From positions 124,001 to 188,000 of the forward strand of contig NW_018344069.1 in the NCBI RefSeq assembly GCF_002099425.1: 64,000 nt of DNA. The letters are read 5' to 3'. Below the pieces are notes generated by a model, which did no database searches, was not told where the DNA came from, and saw nothing but the letters and a program-made list of their open reading frames with translations. Shown here one piece after another: positions 30,921-41,778 of the stretch (within the stretch, counting starts at the first letter, position 1; every line of letters starts with the position of its first letter). Source of the stretch: Phascolarctos cinereus. Its lineage: Eukaryota > Chordata > Mammalia > Diprotodontia > Phascolarctidae. The position numbers and the translations under genes are program-made.

Positions 30921-31194
30921 CCTTAGTATACTTTATGCTGGCCACTAATGCTCAAAGCCTTAACGTTAACCTTCTGTTACCAAAATGTTATGGAAATGGT
31001 TCAGACCTGTAGCTTCAGAATTCACTTTCTCTGCCTTGTAGTTGGGGTATGTGTTGTAGAGAAACAGTAGAATAGATGCTGTTAATGAATTGCCTTGATA
31101 AATGTGAAAGAGTTCAGTTCAAAAGAGTTGGTCCTAACTGTCCACACAGGAAGAACCAAGTGCATGAGGAAAGCTTATATCTAGATTGTGGATG
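30921..31194. other. No feature recognised
   Basis: Unique-looking text. Confidence 0.45.
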
Positions 31195-31770
31195 TTATCA
31201 ATCAATCAGTAAGCATTTATTAAGTGCCTTGTATATGTCAGAGACTATGTTAGTTGCTGGGGCTGCAAAAACAAGGAGCCAACAGTCTAACCAAGGGAGG
31301 CAACATGTTTATATAAATGTATAGATAAAGAGATATAAATTGATACAAGACATATGCAAGGTAATTTAGGGGGAAAGGCACTAGTGACTGAGGTGATCAA
31401 GAAGAGATTCACTTAAATTATGTTTGAGCTGAGTTCCGAAGAAAATCAGAGATCTGAGAGGCAGAAATGAGAGGAAGTGCTTTCCAGGCTGGTGGAGATA
31501 GCTGTCGCAAAGGCACTGAGATGGGAGATGGAACATTATTTATGAAGAACAGTAGTAACAAGGCCAGTTTGGCCAGACCACTGTATGTGAAGGGGGATTA
31601 TGTATAATCAGGCTGTAATGTTAGATTGGAAACAGAGGAGTTAGCGGTTAGCTCATAGAACCAGTCTGTTAGTGCCTTTTTCTTGGACAAACTATGCAAA
31701 TGGACAATGAAGTGGGACTTGAATTAAACAGGAGGTGGTGAGCAGTTGAGATTGCCACTGGGAAATTGTA
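31195..31770 (-). repeat. L2 LINE 3' region, antisense
   Basis: 'AGTAAGCATTTATTAAGTGC', 'TTTCCAGGCTGGTGGAGATA', 'GCAAAGGCACTGAGATGGGA', 'AGGCCAGTTTGGCCAGACCA'. Ends where the HAL1 copy begins. Confidence 0.7.
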
Positions 31771-31774
31771 CAAT

Positions 31775-33003
31775 TCATTTAGGGGCTTGGAATATGATAT
31801 TCTGGAGGTCAAAGGAGCTAGGATTAAAACCAAGAATCACCTACCCTGCAAAAGTGAGTATAATCCTTCAGGTGAAAAAAATAGATATTCAATGAAATAG
31901 AGGACTTTCAAACATTCTTGATGAAAAGACCAGAGCTGAATGGAAAATTTGATTTCAAATACAAGACTCAGGAGAAGCATGAAGAAGTAAACAGGAAAGA
32001 TAAATCATAAGGGACTTATTAAAGTTGAACTGTTTACATTCCTACATGGGAAGATGATATTTGTGACTCATGAGACCTTTCTCAGTATTAGGATAGTTGA
32101 AGGGAATGTATAGATATAGGTATAAATATAGTAGTTGGAGGAAATACATATATATGTCTATACATATGTATAGAAAGAGGGAACAGGGTAAGTTGAATAT
32201 GAAGGGATGATATCCAAAAAATAAAATGAAAGGGTGAGAGAAGAATGTACTGGGAGAAGGAGAAAGGGATAGGTAGAATGGGGTAAATTATCTCACATAA
32301 AAGAGACAAGAAAAAGCTTTTACAGTGGAGGGGAAGAGGGCAGAGTTGAGAGGAAATGAGTGAACCTTACTCTCATCAGATTTAGCTTAAGGAGGGAGTA
32401 ACATACACACTTAATTGGGTATGGAAACATATCTTACCCTATAGGAAAGGGGGGGGGAAGGAATAAGAGGAGAGATGATAGAAGGGAGGGCAGATTAGGG
32501 GAAGGGGTAATCAGAAGCAAACACTTTTGAGGAGGGAACGGGTCAAAGGAGAGAACAGAAAAAATGGGGTGAGGGTGGAATAGGATGGAGGGAAATATAG
32601 TTATTCTTTCACAACATGACTATTATGGAAGTGTTTTGCTTGACTACACATGTATAACCTATATCAAATTGCTTGCCTTCTCAATGAAGGTGGGTGAGGA
32701 GGGAGGGAGGGAGAGAGTTTGGAACTCAAAGTTTTAAAAATGAATGTTAAAAATTGTTTTTACATGCAGCTGGGAAATAAGATATACAAGTATAGAAATT
32801 TATCTTGCCCTACAGGAAAATAGAAAAGGAAGGGGATAAGAGAAGGGGGGCATAGAAGGGACAGCAGATTGGGGGAAGGGGGAATCAGAATGCAGGCCCT
32901 TATGGGGTAGGGGGAGGGGAGGGATGGGGAGAAAATTTGGAACTCAAAATCTTGTGGAAGTGAATGTTGAAAACTACAAATAAATAAATTAATTTTTAAA
33001 AAG
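31775..33003 (+). mobile_element. 5'-truncated HAL1 copy
   Basis: Begins inside ORF1: 'AACCAAGAATCACCTACC' and 'GAAATAGAGGACTTTCAAAC' correspond to the C-terminal domain seen in the 14.2-kb ORF1. It then passes through the stop directly into a 3' UTR without ORF2, and ends with AATAAATAAATTAATTTTTAAAAA at about 32980-33003. It holds the same two L1-end-like modules as the full-length copy. The ORF1 part is decayed. No clear target-site duplication found. Confidence 0.8.
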
Positions 33004-33019
33004 ACCCATCTTTAAAAAA

Positions 33020-33400
33020 TTTAATATTTGTCCAGTGGTGGTATATGGCTGGGGTCATAGAATAGAACAGCTTGGGAAGAGGTGAAAGATGCATGATGGG
33101 TATGAGCTGGCCGTACCATAACCAAGGAGGAATCCTGCAAGAGAATCATCATAAAGGAGAGGAGGAGGGAGAGAGGGAGAGACAGAGAGAGTGAGAATGA
33201 CCCATTCATGTAATTGATGGACTACAAGATGGAATTCATACAATGGCAGTAACATTTACGGAATGCCACCAGCATATGAGATCAGCCCCCCTGTGGAGGA
33301 TTTATGGGAGATCATAGCCATGAGTTGCATAAGATGGGCAGGCATGTATTAGTTATTTGAAGTGTTAGAGAGAATACCCTCATAGAATTCTGACAAATTG
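33020..33400 (+). other. Unclassified, possibly RTE-like relic
   Basis: Text such as 'GGTATGAGCTGGCCGTACCA' and 'GATGGACTACAAGATGGAAT' partly parallels 23880-24180. A (GA)-rich patch lies at 33160-33195. Family not identified. Confidence 0.3.
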
Positions 33401-33429
33401 GAAGATTGGAACATTCTATCATTGACCTC

Positions 33430-34240
33430 TTTGTTTCATCTAGTTTTGAAATTAATAAGCCTCTTTGTTACCCCTTACAAGTCAGAGTAAAGATACAAAG
33501 ATGCCACTGCTAAGCATATACCCAAGGAAATCAGTGCTAAAAAGAAAGGTCCCATATACACCAAGATATTTACAGCAGCACTGTTTATGATAGTAAAGAC
33601 CTCGAAACAAAGTAGATGCCTATCAACTAGGAAATAGCTAAAAGAGACACGGTAGGTGAATGTAATAGAATATGACTGCACTGTAAAAAATGATTACTAT
33701 GGTAAATACAAAGAAGCATGGGAAGACTTACATGAATGGATGCAAAGTGAAGTAAGCAGAACTAGGGGAAAAAAGTATATGCAATGGATACAAAAAAGTC
33801 AATGGAAAGACTAAAAACAATAAAAAGAAATTAGATACTGTGAAATTACAATGACCAGTCTTGGCTCTGAGGGAGATAACAGAAGTATCCCTTCTTTGTA
33901 GAGGTGGAGGACTATGGGTATGGGATACTGTATATCACATCAAAGTTTTTCGTTGTGTTGATTAAGTTTTGCTAAAGTATTGTTTTGTTTGTTTTTATTT
34001 TAAAATTTTATTTTATACTTTAAAAAATATATTTTTAGGCAATTGGGGTTCAGTGACTTGCCCAGGGTCACACAGCTAGTAAGTGTCAAGTGTTTGGTCT
34101 GAGGCTGGATTTGAACACAGGTCCTCCTGACTTCAGGGCCAATGCTCTATCCACTGCACCATCTAGCTGCCCCTAAAATTTTATTTTATTCTTTGTTATA
34201 AGGGAAAGCTCCCTGGGAGGAGAGAGGAGAGGGGCAAAAT
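33430..34240 (+). repeat. L1 3' region, split by a SINE
   Basis: 'GCATATACCCAAGGAAATCA', 'CCAAGATATTTACAGCAGCA', 'GGAAATAGCTAAAAGAGAC', then the 3' UTR 'TAGAGGTGGAGGACTATGGG'. A SINE sits at 34017-34173. Confidence 0.75.
34017..34173 (-). mobile_element. WSINE-type SINE with perfect 16-bp TSD
   Basis: 'GTGACTTGCCCAGGGTCACA', 'GGCTGGATTTGAACACAGGT', 'ATCTAGCTGCCCC'. Both sides carry TAAAATTTTATTTTAT (34001-34016 and 34174-34189). The intact duplication suggests a comparatively late insertion into an older L1. Confidence 0.85.
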
Positions 34241-35035
34241 GGGAAATATAGGTAATGTGAAAACAAAAGACTTGATTAACTGCTTAAGCAGACATGGTAT
34301 TTTTACATCCTACAGTGCTCTGTGTTGCACAGTTTCCACCATTTCATTATATAACCTCCATCAATCAATAAGTCTGGCCTCCTTAAGTAAGAATAACTTA
34401 TTTCTAATTTCTGGCAGCAGTGACCTGGTCTTACATTAGTAGCATAACCTCCTCTGTTTCTGTGAGCGCATGTGACTCGACCATTTGTTCCAACCTTCGT
34501 CATCAAGGTATCAGTGTAGTTGTTGTTATTATTATCACGACATCCCTGGGCTGAAGTACAGGCCACTGTCAAGTCTCGCAGGGAGCACCCTCATGGAGCA
34601 GCTGTGTCCTCTGGCAGCCTGCGCCTTGGCTGGGAGCTGGGGAATATGAACCTGTTGAAAAGATTGGCTTAACTAGCTGTCTGGAAGGCACCATGACTTT
34701 CTCCTCCAGGCTATCACTTCCCATCATTACAGCCTTGAAGCTATTGTCCATCTTGCCCCAGAGATCTGCTTATCTTCCTTGGAAGCCTGCCCAGGGCTTC
34801 TCAGAGGCTTGAATTTACCCTGACCTGGAGTCTTCTATCACCTGCTGCTGGAATCGCCCCATCTGGACCGCTGACCTTGGGTAGGGTATTACAGCACTTG
34901 CCATGGGGACATGGGGATTCACAAGCCCACTAAAAGCACAGAATTCTCATGAACCTCTGTATGTGTTCAGCAGTGTTTGGTGGCAGGAAGAAAGTATTTC
35001 TTTCCTTTCCCTTCTTTCTCTTCCCTTTCCCTTCA
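34241..35035. other. Unique DNA, no gene recognised
   Basis: No repeat signature through most of it. Several short open frames, none domain-bearing. Confidence 0.5.
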
Positions 35036-35039
35036 AGCC

Positions 35040-35275
35040 AACAAAGTGGATAGAGGGCTGGGCTTGGAGTCAGGAAGACCTGGGTTCACTTCCAGCCTGA
35101 GTTCAATACAGTGACAGCAGGTAGCCTCTCTCAAACTCAGTTTCCCCATCTGTAAAGTGACACTATTAGCTCCCTGCCTTGTAGGGTTCTTATGAGGATC
35201 AAATGACACAATATTTGTAAAGCCCTTGGCAAACCTTAAAGGGCTACATGAATATAAGCCGTTGTTGTTGTTATT
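35040..35275 (+). repeat. tRNA-derived SINE
   Basis: 'GGCTTGGAGTCAGGAAGACC', 'TCAGTTTCCCCATCTGTAAA', 'TATTTGTAAAGCCCTTGGCA' and a final (GTT)n at about 35260-35272. Confidence 0.7.
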
Positions 35276-35549
35276 CTGCAGCTAGAGCAGTAAGTTGTCC
35301 TTGGATGCATCTAACGGCTGCTCAGTTGGAGAGCTGACTGGCTTAGAATTTGGCAGAATAGTTTGTGGCTCTGCCAATGAGTAGCTCTGGGACCTGGAGG
35401 GATCATTTCTCTTTTCTGGCCCTCAGTTGAACTAGATGGCTCTGAAGGTCCCTTCCAGCTCTACCGTTGTGTAGCCCATCATTGTCATTGGTGGTAACTC
35501 ACAGAAGGTCAGCAGATCCAAAATCATGGTGCTTATATGGTGAGTGAAA

Positions 35550-36090
35550 CTGTGGTATGGTGGGAAAAGCTGGTCTGTCGGTGCATTTGGACAGTGAATT
35601 TGGAGTAAGAGGACCTGGTTCAAATCCTGCCCCTGCTGTGTACTACATATATAATCTTGGAGAAGTCACTTAACTGTCCTGAGCCTCAGTTTCCTCATCT
35701 ATAAAATGAGAGTGTTGGAATAAATGGTCTTGAGGTCCCTTCTGGGCAGTGGATAGAGCATTGGTCCTAGAATCAGGAAGACTCATCTTCAGGAGTTCAA
35801 ATCCAGCCTTAGATACTTCCTAGCTGTGTGACCCTGGTTAAGTCCCTTAACCTTGTTTGTCTCAGTTTCTTTATCTGTAAAATGAGCAGGAGAAAGAAAT
35901 AGCAAACCATTCCAGGATCTTTGCCAAGAAAACCCCAAATGGGGTCAGGAAGAGTCAGACACGACTGAAATTACTGAACAAGAACAAGAGGTCCCTTCTG
36001 GTTCTTAGAGATATGAACACATATTTGGAGTCAGAGGACCTGGGTTTGAATTCTGCCTTTGCCTACCTCGGTCACCTTGGTAAAGTCACC
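35550..36090 (+). repeat. MIR/THER SINEs around a MAR1 insertion
   Basis: 35550-35745: 'GTCACTTAACTGTCCTGAGC' and 'CATCTATAAAATGAGAGTGT'. It resumes at 35988 after the MAR1 copy with 'GTCCCTTCTGGTTCTTAGAG'. 36018-36090 starts another SINE. Confidence 0.65.
35746..35987 (+). mobile_element. MAR1-type SINE with perfect 14-bp TSD
   Basis: 'GCAGTGGATAGAGCATTGGT', B-box 'GAGTTCAAATCC', 'CAAGAAAACCCCAAATGGGG', end 'CTGAACAAGAACAA'. The duplication GAGGTCCCTTCTGG occurs at 35732-35745 and 35988-36001. Confidence 0.85.
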
Positions 36091-36094
36091 TAAC

Positions 36095-36640
36095 TTAAAG
36101 TCATAGCTTTAGAGTTAGAGGGGACTTTAGATGTCATCTAGTCTTGCCCCCTTATTCTACAGATGAGGAAACCAAGGCCAAGAAAGACCTGGGAAGAACT
36201 GGCAGTCCTTCCTAGTGGAAGTCCTCTTCTGTTAAACCACTGTGCCACCCTGTATGGTCCTCAGTTTCCTCATCTCTGAAATGGGAGCATTGAACTAAAT
36301 GGGCTCTGGGATCCCTTCCCGATATAAAGCTATGACCTGCAGTTCTTCTTGGCCCTTTGGTTGGATATTGCTCTCTGTCATCCTCTGTCTTCCTGGGCAG
36401 CCCAGTGGAAAGAGCGCACTGGGCCTGGAGTCAGGGAGGCTTGCGTTTCAGTCCAGCCTCACACGCTTAGTAGCTGAAGTCACTTCATCACTGTCTGCTT
36501 CAGTTTCCTCATCTGTAAAATGGGGATAATAATAGCACCTGCTCCCAGGATTGTCGTGATAAAATGAGATATTTGTAAAGCATTTAGCACTTTTAGTGCC
36601 TGGCATATAATAGACCCTTAATAAATGCTCTTTTTCCTCC
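36095..36640. repeat. MIR (antisense) and SINE (sense)
   Basis: 36100-36250 antisense MIR ('TTCTACAGATGAGGAAACCA'). 36250-36340 sense tail. 36395-36640 a full tRNA-derived SINE ('GGCCTGGAGTCAGGGAGGCT', 'CATCTGTAAAATGGGGATAA', 'CCTTAATAAATGCTC'). Confidence 0.65.
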
Positions 36641-36644
36641 ACCC

Positions 36645-37040
36645 TTACCCCCTCATATTAATTGTATGAATGTATAACCTCATGCAGAGTAACAGCTGGC
36701 AGATGGGCATCTCTGGCACAGCTGAACCCAAAGGCTTCTAACAGCGTGGCACAGAGGAAGGAAGAGGCCCTTCTGCCCACCCCTATCCATTGTCGTGTTA
36801 GAGAGTGTGGTTCTCAGCTTCCTGTGACGGGCAGCGAGGCCTCCTCGGTTCCCCAGCATGGCTCCCTGGCTTTGCCTTTGCTACCAGGGCATCTAACCAT
36901 GCCTGAGTGGGTCAAAGTCAGGAACTTTCCCAGCCGCTCCTTGCTTGCCTAGTTTGATAGAGTAGGGTGTAAGGACAGAAAAAAGTGAGGGCTTTGTGGG
37001 GAAAGGAGCAGGGGAAAGGAGCTTCTTGGCTCTCTTGGTC
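36645..37040. other. Unique DNA, no feature
   Basis: Nothing recognised. Confidence 0.5.
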
Positions 37041-37043
37041 TAG

Positions 37044-37248
37044 ATGTATGTATGTATATAATATGTATATTCCATGTGTGAATATATGTGTAAAACCCCA
37101 AGTATATATGTACATATACACACATTTGCACATATATACACATATACTGTGTGTATGTATATATATTCTCTGTGTGTATGTATGTAAAACCTTAAGTGTA
37201 TATATATATATATATATATATCTACATGCACACACTGTATGCACTGTA

Positions 37249-37301
<53 letters not shown>
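37044..37301. repeat. Compound simple repeat (TGTA/TA/GT)n
   Basis: Mixed TGTA/CATA units from 37044, a (TA)n core about 37200-37220 and a pure (GT)n tract about 37252-37301. It generates spurious open frames up to 121 codons. Confidence 0.9.
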
Positions 37302-37302
<1 letters not shown>

Positions 37303-37344
37303 CATGCACGTGAGCACTTGGGGGATGGGGGGGAGGAGATGTAT

Positions 37345-37700
37345 GGTTAATCCTGGAAGTAATAGGGAGCCACTAGAGTTGATTGAGTAGTGGGGTAACA
37401 TGGCTAGACCTATGCTTGAGGAAAATCACTGTAGCAGCTGAGTGGAGGATAGAATGGAGTGAGGAGAAAGTTGAATCAAAGGGACCTGCACTCATCCAAT
37501 GGAGAGGTGATGAGGGTGGCACTGACTGTATGAGAGATGTAAGTAAGAACAATAAGATTTGGCACCAGATTGAGGAAACTGAGGCTCAGAGAGATCATAG
37601 GATCTTAGCCCTAGAGCTAGAAAAGGGCCTTAGAGGCCATCTAGTTCCCCCCTTTTTACAGATGGGGAAACTGAGGCCTAAGGAAGTTGAGTGATTGTTT
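37345..37700 (-). repeat. L2 and MIR fragments, antisense
   Basis: 37345-37545 antisense L2 ('TAGGGAGCCACTAGAGTTGA', 'GGGGTAACATGGCTAGACC', 'GAAAATCACTGTAGCAGC'). 37570-37695 antisense MIR ('TTTTACAGATGGGGAAACTG'). Confidence 0.65.
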
Positions 37701-38226
37701 TAGTGTTTAATGTTCTTAGAACTATGGCACAAGTAGCTAGTATAACTGCCTTTTATCGCTGAATAAGAGTATTGAGATGTAAACACTTTGTGTAGTTTCA
37801 CTAAGTATCTTTGGACACATAGTAGCACAGGGGATGTGGTTATCAGGGGGTTTTGATTTCTTCTGCTAGGTGTCTCTATTTTGAAGTTTTTTCATTCTAT
37901 GTAGTTTGGAAATTATGAATATTCGGTATGACAACATCTATTTAAATCCTGCTCCTCTTCCTTCTGCCTTCATTCTTCTTTTTTCCAGGAAAAAAAGCCA
38001 AGCCTTCAGTGTGGTTATTTTCTGAATCCTCCCAATGATGAGATCTTGGAGTTTCCTGGTATAGCTCCGCCTCATATAGACTCTGAACTGACTTCCCATA
38101 AGATGTTTGTACCAAGAATCAGAGAACCTTCAGCTCTGATGGACTGACCATCCCTGGCAGACAAGGGAAGAGGCACCAAGATGGTCTCCATATAATAGCT
38201 TGAGTTGTGATGCTGCTATAGGCTAA
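37701..38226. other. Unique DNA, no feature
   Basis: AT-rich left part, pyrimidine tract near 37965-37986 followed by CAG; no supporting evidence that this is an exon border. Confidence 0.45.
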
Positions 38227-38427
38227 CTGGGTGGGGAAGCTGCGGCCTCGAAGCTATGTGTGGCCTTCTCAGTCCTTGCGTGCGGCCTTTTGACTGAGTC
38301 CAAGCTTTACAGAACAAATCCTTTTATTAAGGGGGTTTGTTCTGTGAAGTTTGGACTCAGTCAAAGGGCCCCACTTGAGGACCTAGAGGGCCACATGTGG
38401 CCTTGAGGCCACAGGTTCCCTACCCCG
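38227..38427. mobile_element. Palindromic hAT MITE, second copy
   Basis: Same family as 21811-21989. The arms pair around a centre near 38333 ('TTTTATTAAGGGGG'); 'CTTTTGACTGAGTCCAAGCT' on the left mirrors 'AGTTTGGACTCAGTCAAAGG' on the right. No clear 8-bp duplication remains, and a tandem duplication starts directly to its right. Confidence 0.8.
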
Positions 38428-38757
38428 GGGAGGAGGCTTGGTAGAGTCTTCCTTCTCAGTGTCCCTACCTCTTCTCCTACTCTGGGTGGAAGCTGAAAAC
38501 CAGACCTCGATCTCTATTCAGCACTGGGAGAATTTGACTTGATTGTCTTATTCTTCGTGTACATGTGTGTGGGAGGGAGGGGCTGTGGGGTAGCAGGATG
38601 CCCAATAGAGCTCCCCTTCTTAGCATCCCTGATCTCTCCTCCATTTCTGGGGAGAATGTGAGAACCAGACTCTGACCTTTTGTTCAGGACTAGGGAGAGT
38701 TCCACTTAACTGTCCCGAGTTGGGGGGACTTCAGACTCCTTGGGGAATGTCAGAGGC
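38428..38757. repeat. Two-copy tandem duplication, ~164-bp unit
   Basis: Copy A about 38428-38592, copy B about 38593-38757. Shared landmarks are CTTCTCAG/CTTCTTAG (38452 and 38616), ACCAGAC (38499 and 38664) and GGGAGAATT/GGGAGAGTT. Diverged, so old. Confidence 0.7.
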
Positions 38758-39260
38758 AGGGAGTCGGGTTTGGTAGCTAGGAAGTCAAACCTAGGATCAG
38801 GAGCAGGGAGATCTCACACAATGCCAGCATTTTCTTTTTCTGTCATCATACTCATATGACTGGTGTGTGATTTTTTTAGAATATGGGAACTTGTGCAACA
38901 CGGACAGAAATAGTCATAAGGAGAATAGAATGGTTTGGTGAGAAGTGAAAGGGAACTGAGTACAGTCATATCCCTGAGAACCAGGCACAAGAATTCTGGC
39001 CTCTCTAGAATCGGAGAAGATGACCTCCTGGAGGCTTTAAGGTTTCCAAAGTAGGCAGTTAGGAGAGAAAGGGGCAGTCTTCTCTTGACTAACAGCTAAT
39101 AAGGATGGAAATTGGTGACAGCTCTGGGATTGGCAAATGTGGCCCTGACCCTGACCCAGGAAGTTGTGGGTAGAACTAGGAATCAGAGACAACCTAGCAT
39201 GTTGTTTTACATATACCTTTGTACTCTAAGTATGAGTCCTCTCTAGTCAGATTGTCCTTT
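38758..39260. other. Unique DNA, no feature
   Basis: Nothing recognised. Confidence 0.5.
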
Positions 39261-39275
39261 GGAAAATGAAGCTTG

Positions 39276-39353
39276 CCAGTCTCAGATACTTGGCACTTAC
39301 TAGCTGTGTGACTCTGGGCAAGTCACTTAACCCCATTGCCTAGCCAAAAAAAA
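39276..39353 (+). mobile_element. 5'-truncated WSINE with perfect 15-bp TSD
   Basis: Only the 3' 78 bases of the SINE ('CTTACTAGCTGTGTGACTCT', 'AAGTCACTTAACCCCATTGC', A-tail). Flanked by GGAAAATGAAGCTTG at 39261-39275 and 39354-39368, exact. Truncation with an exact duplication shows it was inserted truncated. Confidence 0.9.
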
Positions 39354-39429
39354 GGAAAATGAAGCTTGGACTGGGTCTCCTACTTGCTCTGAAATAGGGA
39401 TGAATACTTGGAAAGTATTCTTTAATATA

Positions 39430-39645
39430 GAATGCTGACTTTATTAGTAGAAAAGAATTGGAAATAAAGTCGATGCCCAGAAGACAATGATGAAACAGAC
39501 TGCAGTACATGAATGTAACAATATAAATGTCATAAGAAATGATGAATATGGAGAAGTCAGAGAAGTTTGGAAGATGTAGAAGAACTGATGCAGAATGAAG
39601 TAAGCAAGTACAATATATGCAATGACCATAGCAATGCAAATGGAA
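39430..39645 (+). repeat. L1 3' region fragment
   Basis: 'ATAAGAAATGATGAATATGG' and 'GAACTGATGCAGAATGAAGT' match the L1 subfamily seen at 19540 and 33430. Confidence 0.7.
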
Positions 39646-39769
39646 AGAACAGTGACCACCCCACTGTCTCCCAAACTCATTCAGAAAACCTTGACCTTAA
39701 ACCCAGGCATGCTGCTTCTTGGATTTGTGAGAATTGAGAAGACTAGAAGTAGTTTTAATAACCCAATTC

Positions 39770-40370
39770 AATTTTTAAAAGTTCAAATTTTCTTTTTATT
39801 ATTACTTTTCATTTTTTTAACACCTTCATTTCCCAGGAAGCCCTCTTCTCCCTAGGGAAACATCTGTTGTAACAAAGATTTAAAATAGAAAGACAAAAAA
39901 AAAGCAGTTGAACAAAACCAACTAATAATACATCAACCATGTCTAAAAGTATGTGCACTGTTCTTCACCCCTAGTCACTGGCTTTGGCAAAGAAGGAGGA
40001 GGGTGCATTTTGTCATCTTTTCTTTTCTGGGGCCAAGGTTGATTATTATAATTTTGCAGCACTCTGTTTAATTTTTGTTTTGGTTTGTTTTTCTATTTAT
40101 ATTATTGTGACTGTTCATATTATTTTCTTGGTTTTGCCTACTTTACTCTATATCAGTCATGTATGTCTTTACTTCATCTCTGAATTCATGGTATTTATTG
40201 TTTCTTTTGGTGAAGTAATAGCCCTTTACATTCTTGTACAACAGTCTCCTTAGCCATTTTCCACATGAGAGGTATTTATTTTGTTTCCTGTGTTATTCTA
40301 CCACAAAAAGTCAGCCTGTTTTAAAGAATATTTTACTGATTTCCATCCCAATTTCAGAGTAGGTAGGAAG
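39770..40370 (-). repeat. L1 3' region, antisense
   Basis: 'GTCACTGGCTTTGGCAAAGA', 'TGTTCATATTATTTTCTTGG', 'TCTTTACTTCATCTCTGAAT' follow the order of the antisense copy at 52.8-53.6 kb. Confidence 0.65.
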
Positions 40371-40849
40371 CTGAGTCCAAGCCTCATGCTCCAGGGGAGA
40401 ACAGGAGTAGATCAGTGGCCTGCAAAGTGGGGGCCATGGCCTGACCCCAAGGGATGTGTGATCAGCTGGTCAGAGGGTAGTGAAATGTGTCAAATCCCAC
40501 TCTCCCTGATGTAGTCAGTCGAAGGGTTGGTCTTCATTATAGCCACACCTACCTCCATCCCCTTAGCACTCTTCAACTCCACTGCCTTGCTCTCTCCTCT
40601 GTGAAGGCTCACAGCTTCCCTTCTGAGCCTGATGTGGTCCCCTCAGGGTACTTAGAACCCAATCATTACCTGAGCATTACCTGAGTATCGGGTGCATTCT
40701 GAAATTTTCCCCCTCCCACTAGAGCATACCTACCTCCAGATCATGCCATGGTTGTCAGGTTCTGCATTTGGGGGCAGTAACTGCTAAGCAAGAGCCCCAC
40801 TCCCAGCTCTTCATTTCGTGTGGGGCACAGTGAATCTCACATGGTTAGG
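40371..40849. other. Unique DNA, no feature
   Basis: 40410-40500 has faint similarity to a hAT MITE end ('CTGCAAAGTGGGGGCC'); otherwise nothing. Confidence 0.4.
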
Positions 40850-41270
40850 AGGTCATGATCTGCATCTCAGCTCTTGTTACGTTATCTTTCCTTCTACTCT
40901 GATCCTTCTTCTGAATTTCCTTCTTCCTGTCAAGGACACCACCATCCTTCCAGTCACCCAGGTCTGCAACCTTAGTACCATTCAGACAACTGCCAGATCT
41001 TGGCTTTTCTATCTTCACCTCTCTGCCATCTGCCCCCTTTTCTCCACTCACACAAGGGACCCCACTCAAGTTCACGATCTCGTTACTTCTCACCTGTGTT
41101 ATTGTGAGAGCTTCCTAATTGGTCTCCCTGCCTCAAAAGTCTTGCCATTTCAAACCAGCCTTCACACAGCTGGCAAAGTGATTTTCTAAAGCACAGGACC
41201 ATATTGCTCTTGCTACTCAGTGAACCCTCAGACCTCCCTGTTAATTTTTAGGATCAATTATTAGCTCATT
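40850..41270 (+). repeat. L2 LINE 3' region
   Basis: 'GCAACCTTAGTACCATTCAG', 'CTAATTGGTCTCCCTGCCTC', 'CTAAAGCACAGGACCATATT'. Confidence 0.7.
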
Positions 41271-41778
41271 TTCACCTCATTCTTTTTTCCTTTTTATTTT
41301 TGTGTAAAGAGCATAACATACAGAATTATTGGTATAGTAATGCATGCATATATAATTTACAAATAAGTAAATACATATTTGTATTTCAGTTATAGGGCTG
41401 ATTTATAAAAATCAGTTTGGAACCCACTCCCACAAGAGATGATACCTAAATGGAGCCTCAAAAGAGTGAGGAGGTAGAACATTCTGGAGGGGGATGTGCC
41501 TGTTTAGATAAGCAAGTTTCCCAAAAGCTGCTGGGGAGGAAGAAGGAGTTCTCCCTGGGGGGAAAAATGTTGCCTTTAGAGAAGTTCAAAACCCAGGGCT
41601 TTGATGTAGAGGAGAGAGGGATAACAGCTGCATCCTTTTCCCTCCCCCTTCCCCTGGAGCTCTGTGGCTAAGCCCTGAGTCTCGATTAAAGCGTGGCAGA
41701 GGAAAGAGCTCAGCTAACCGATTTGTATCAGCCTTATCACCCATGCCCACATGTTCTCCTCATTTTACCCATCCTTCC
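41271..41778. other. Unclassified, partly hAT-like
   Basis: 41280-41430 is AT-rich and ends 'CAGTTTGGAACCCACTCC', reminiscent of a DNA-transposon end. 41440-41700 is unique. Confidence 0.35.

Noticed and set aside
23840-33400. Firm RTE/BovB LINE call for 23840-24200 and 33020-33400
   Set aside because: Only faint textual resemblance; left unclassified.
36918-37350. Tyr/Ile/Val-rich frames on both strands
   Set aside because: Translation of TA/GT/TGTA simple repeats.
39430-40370. Twin-priming inversion explaining adjacent + and - L1 pieces
   Set aside because: The two pieces cover overlapping parts of the L1 3' region, so they are separate insertions rather than one inverted copy.
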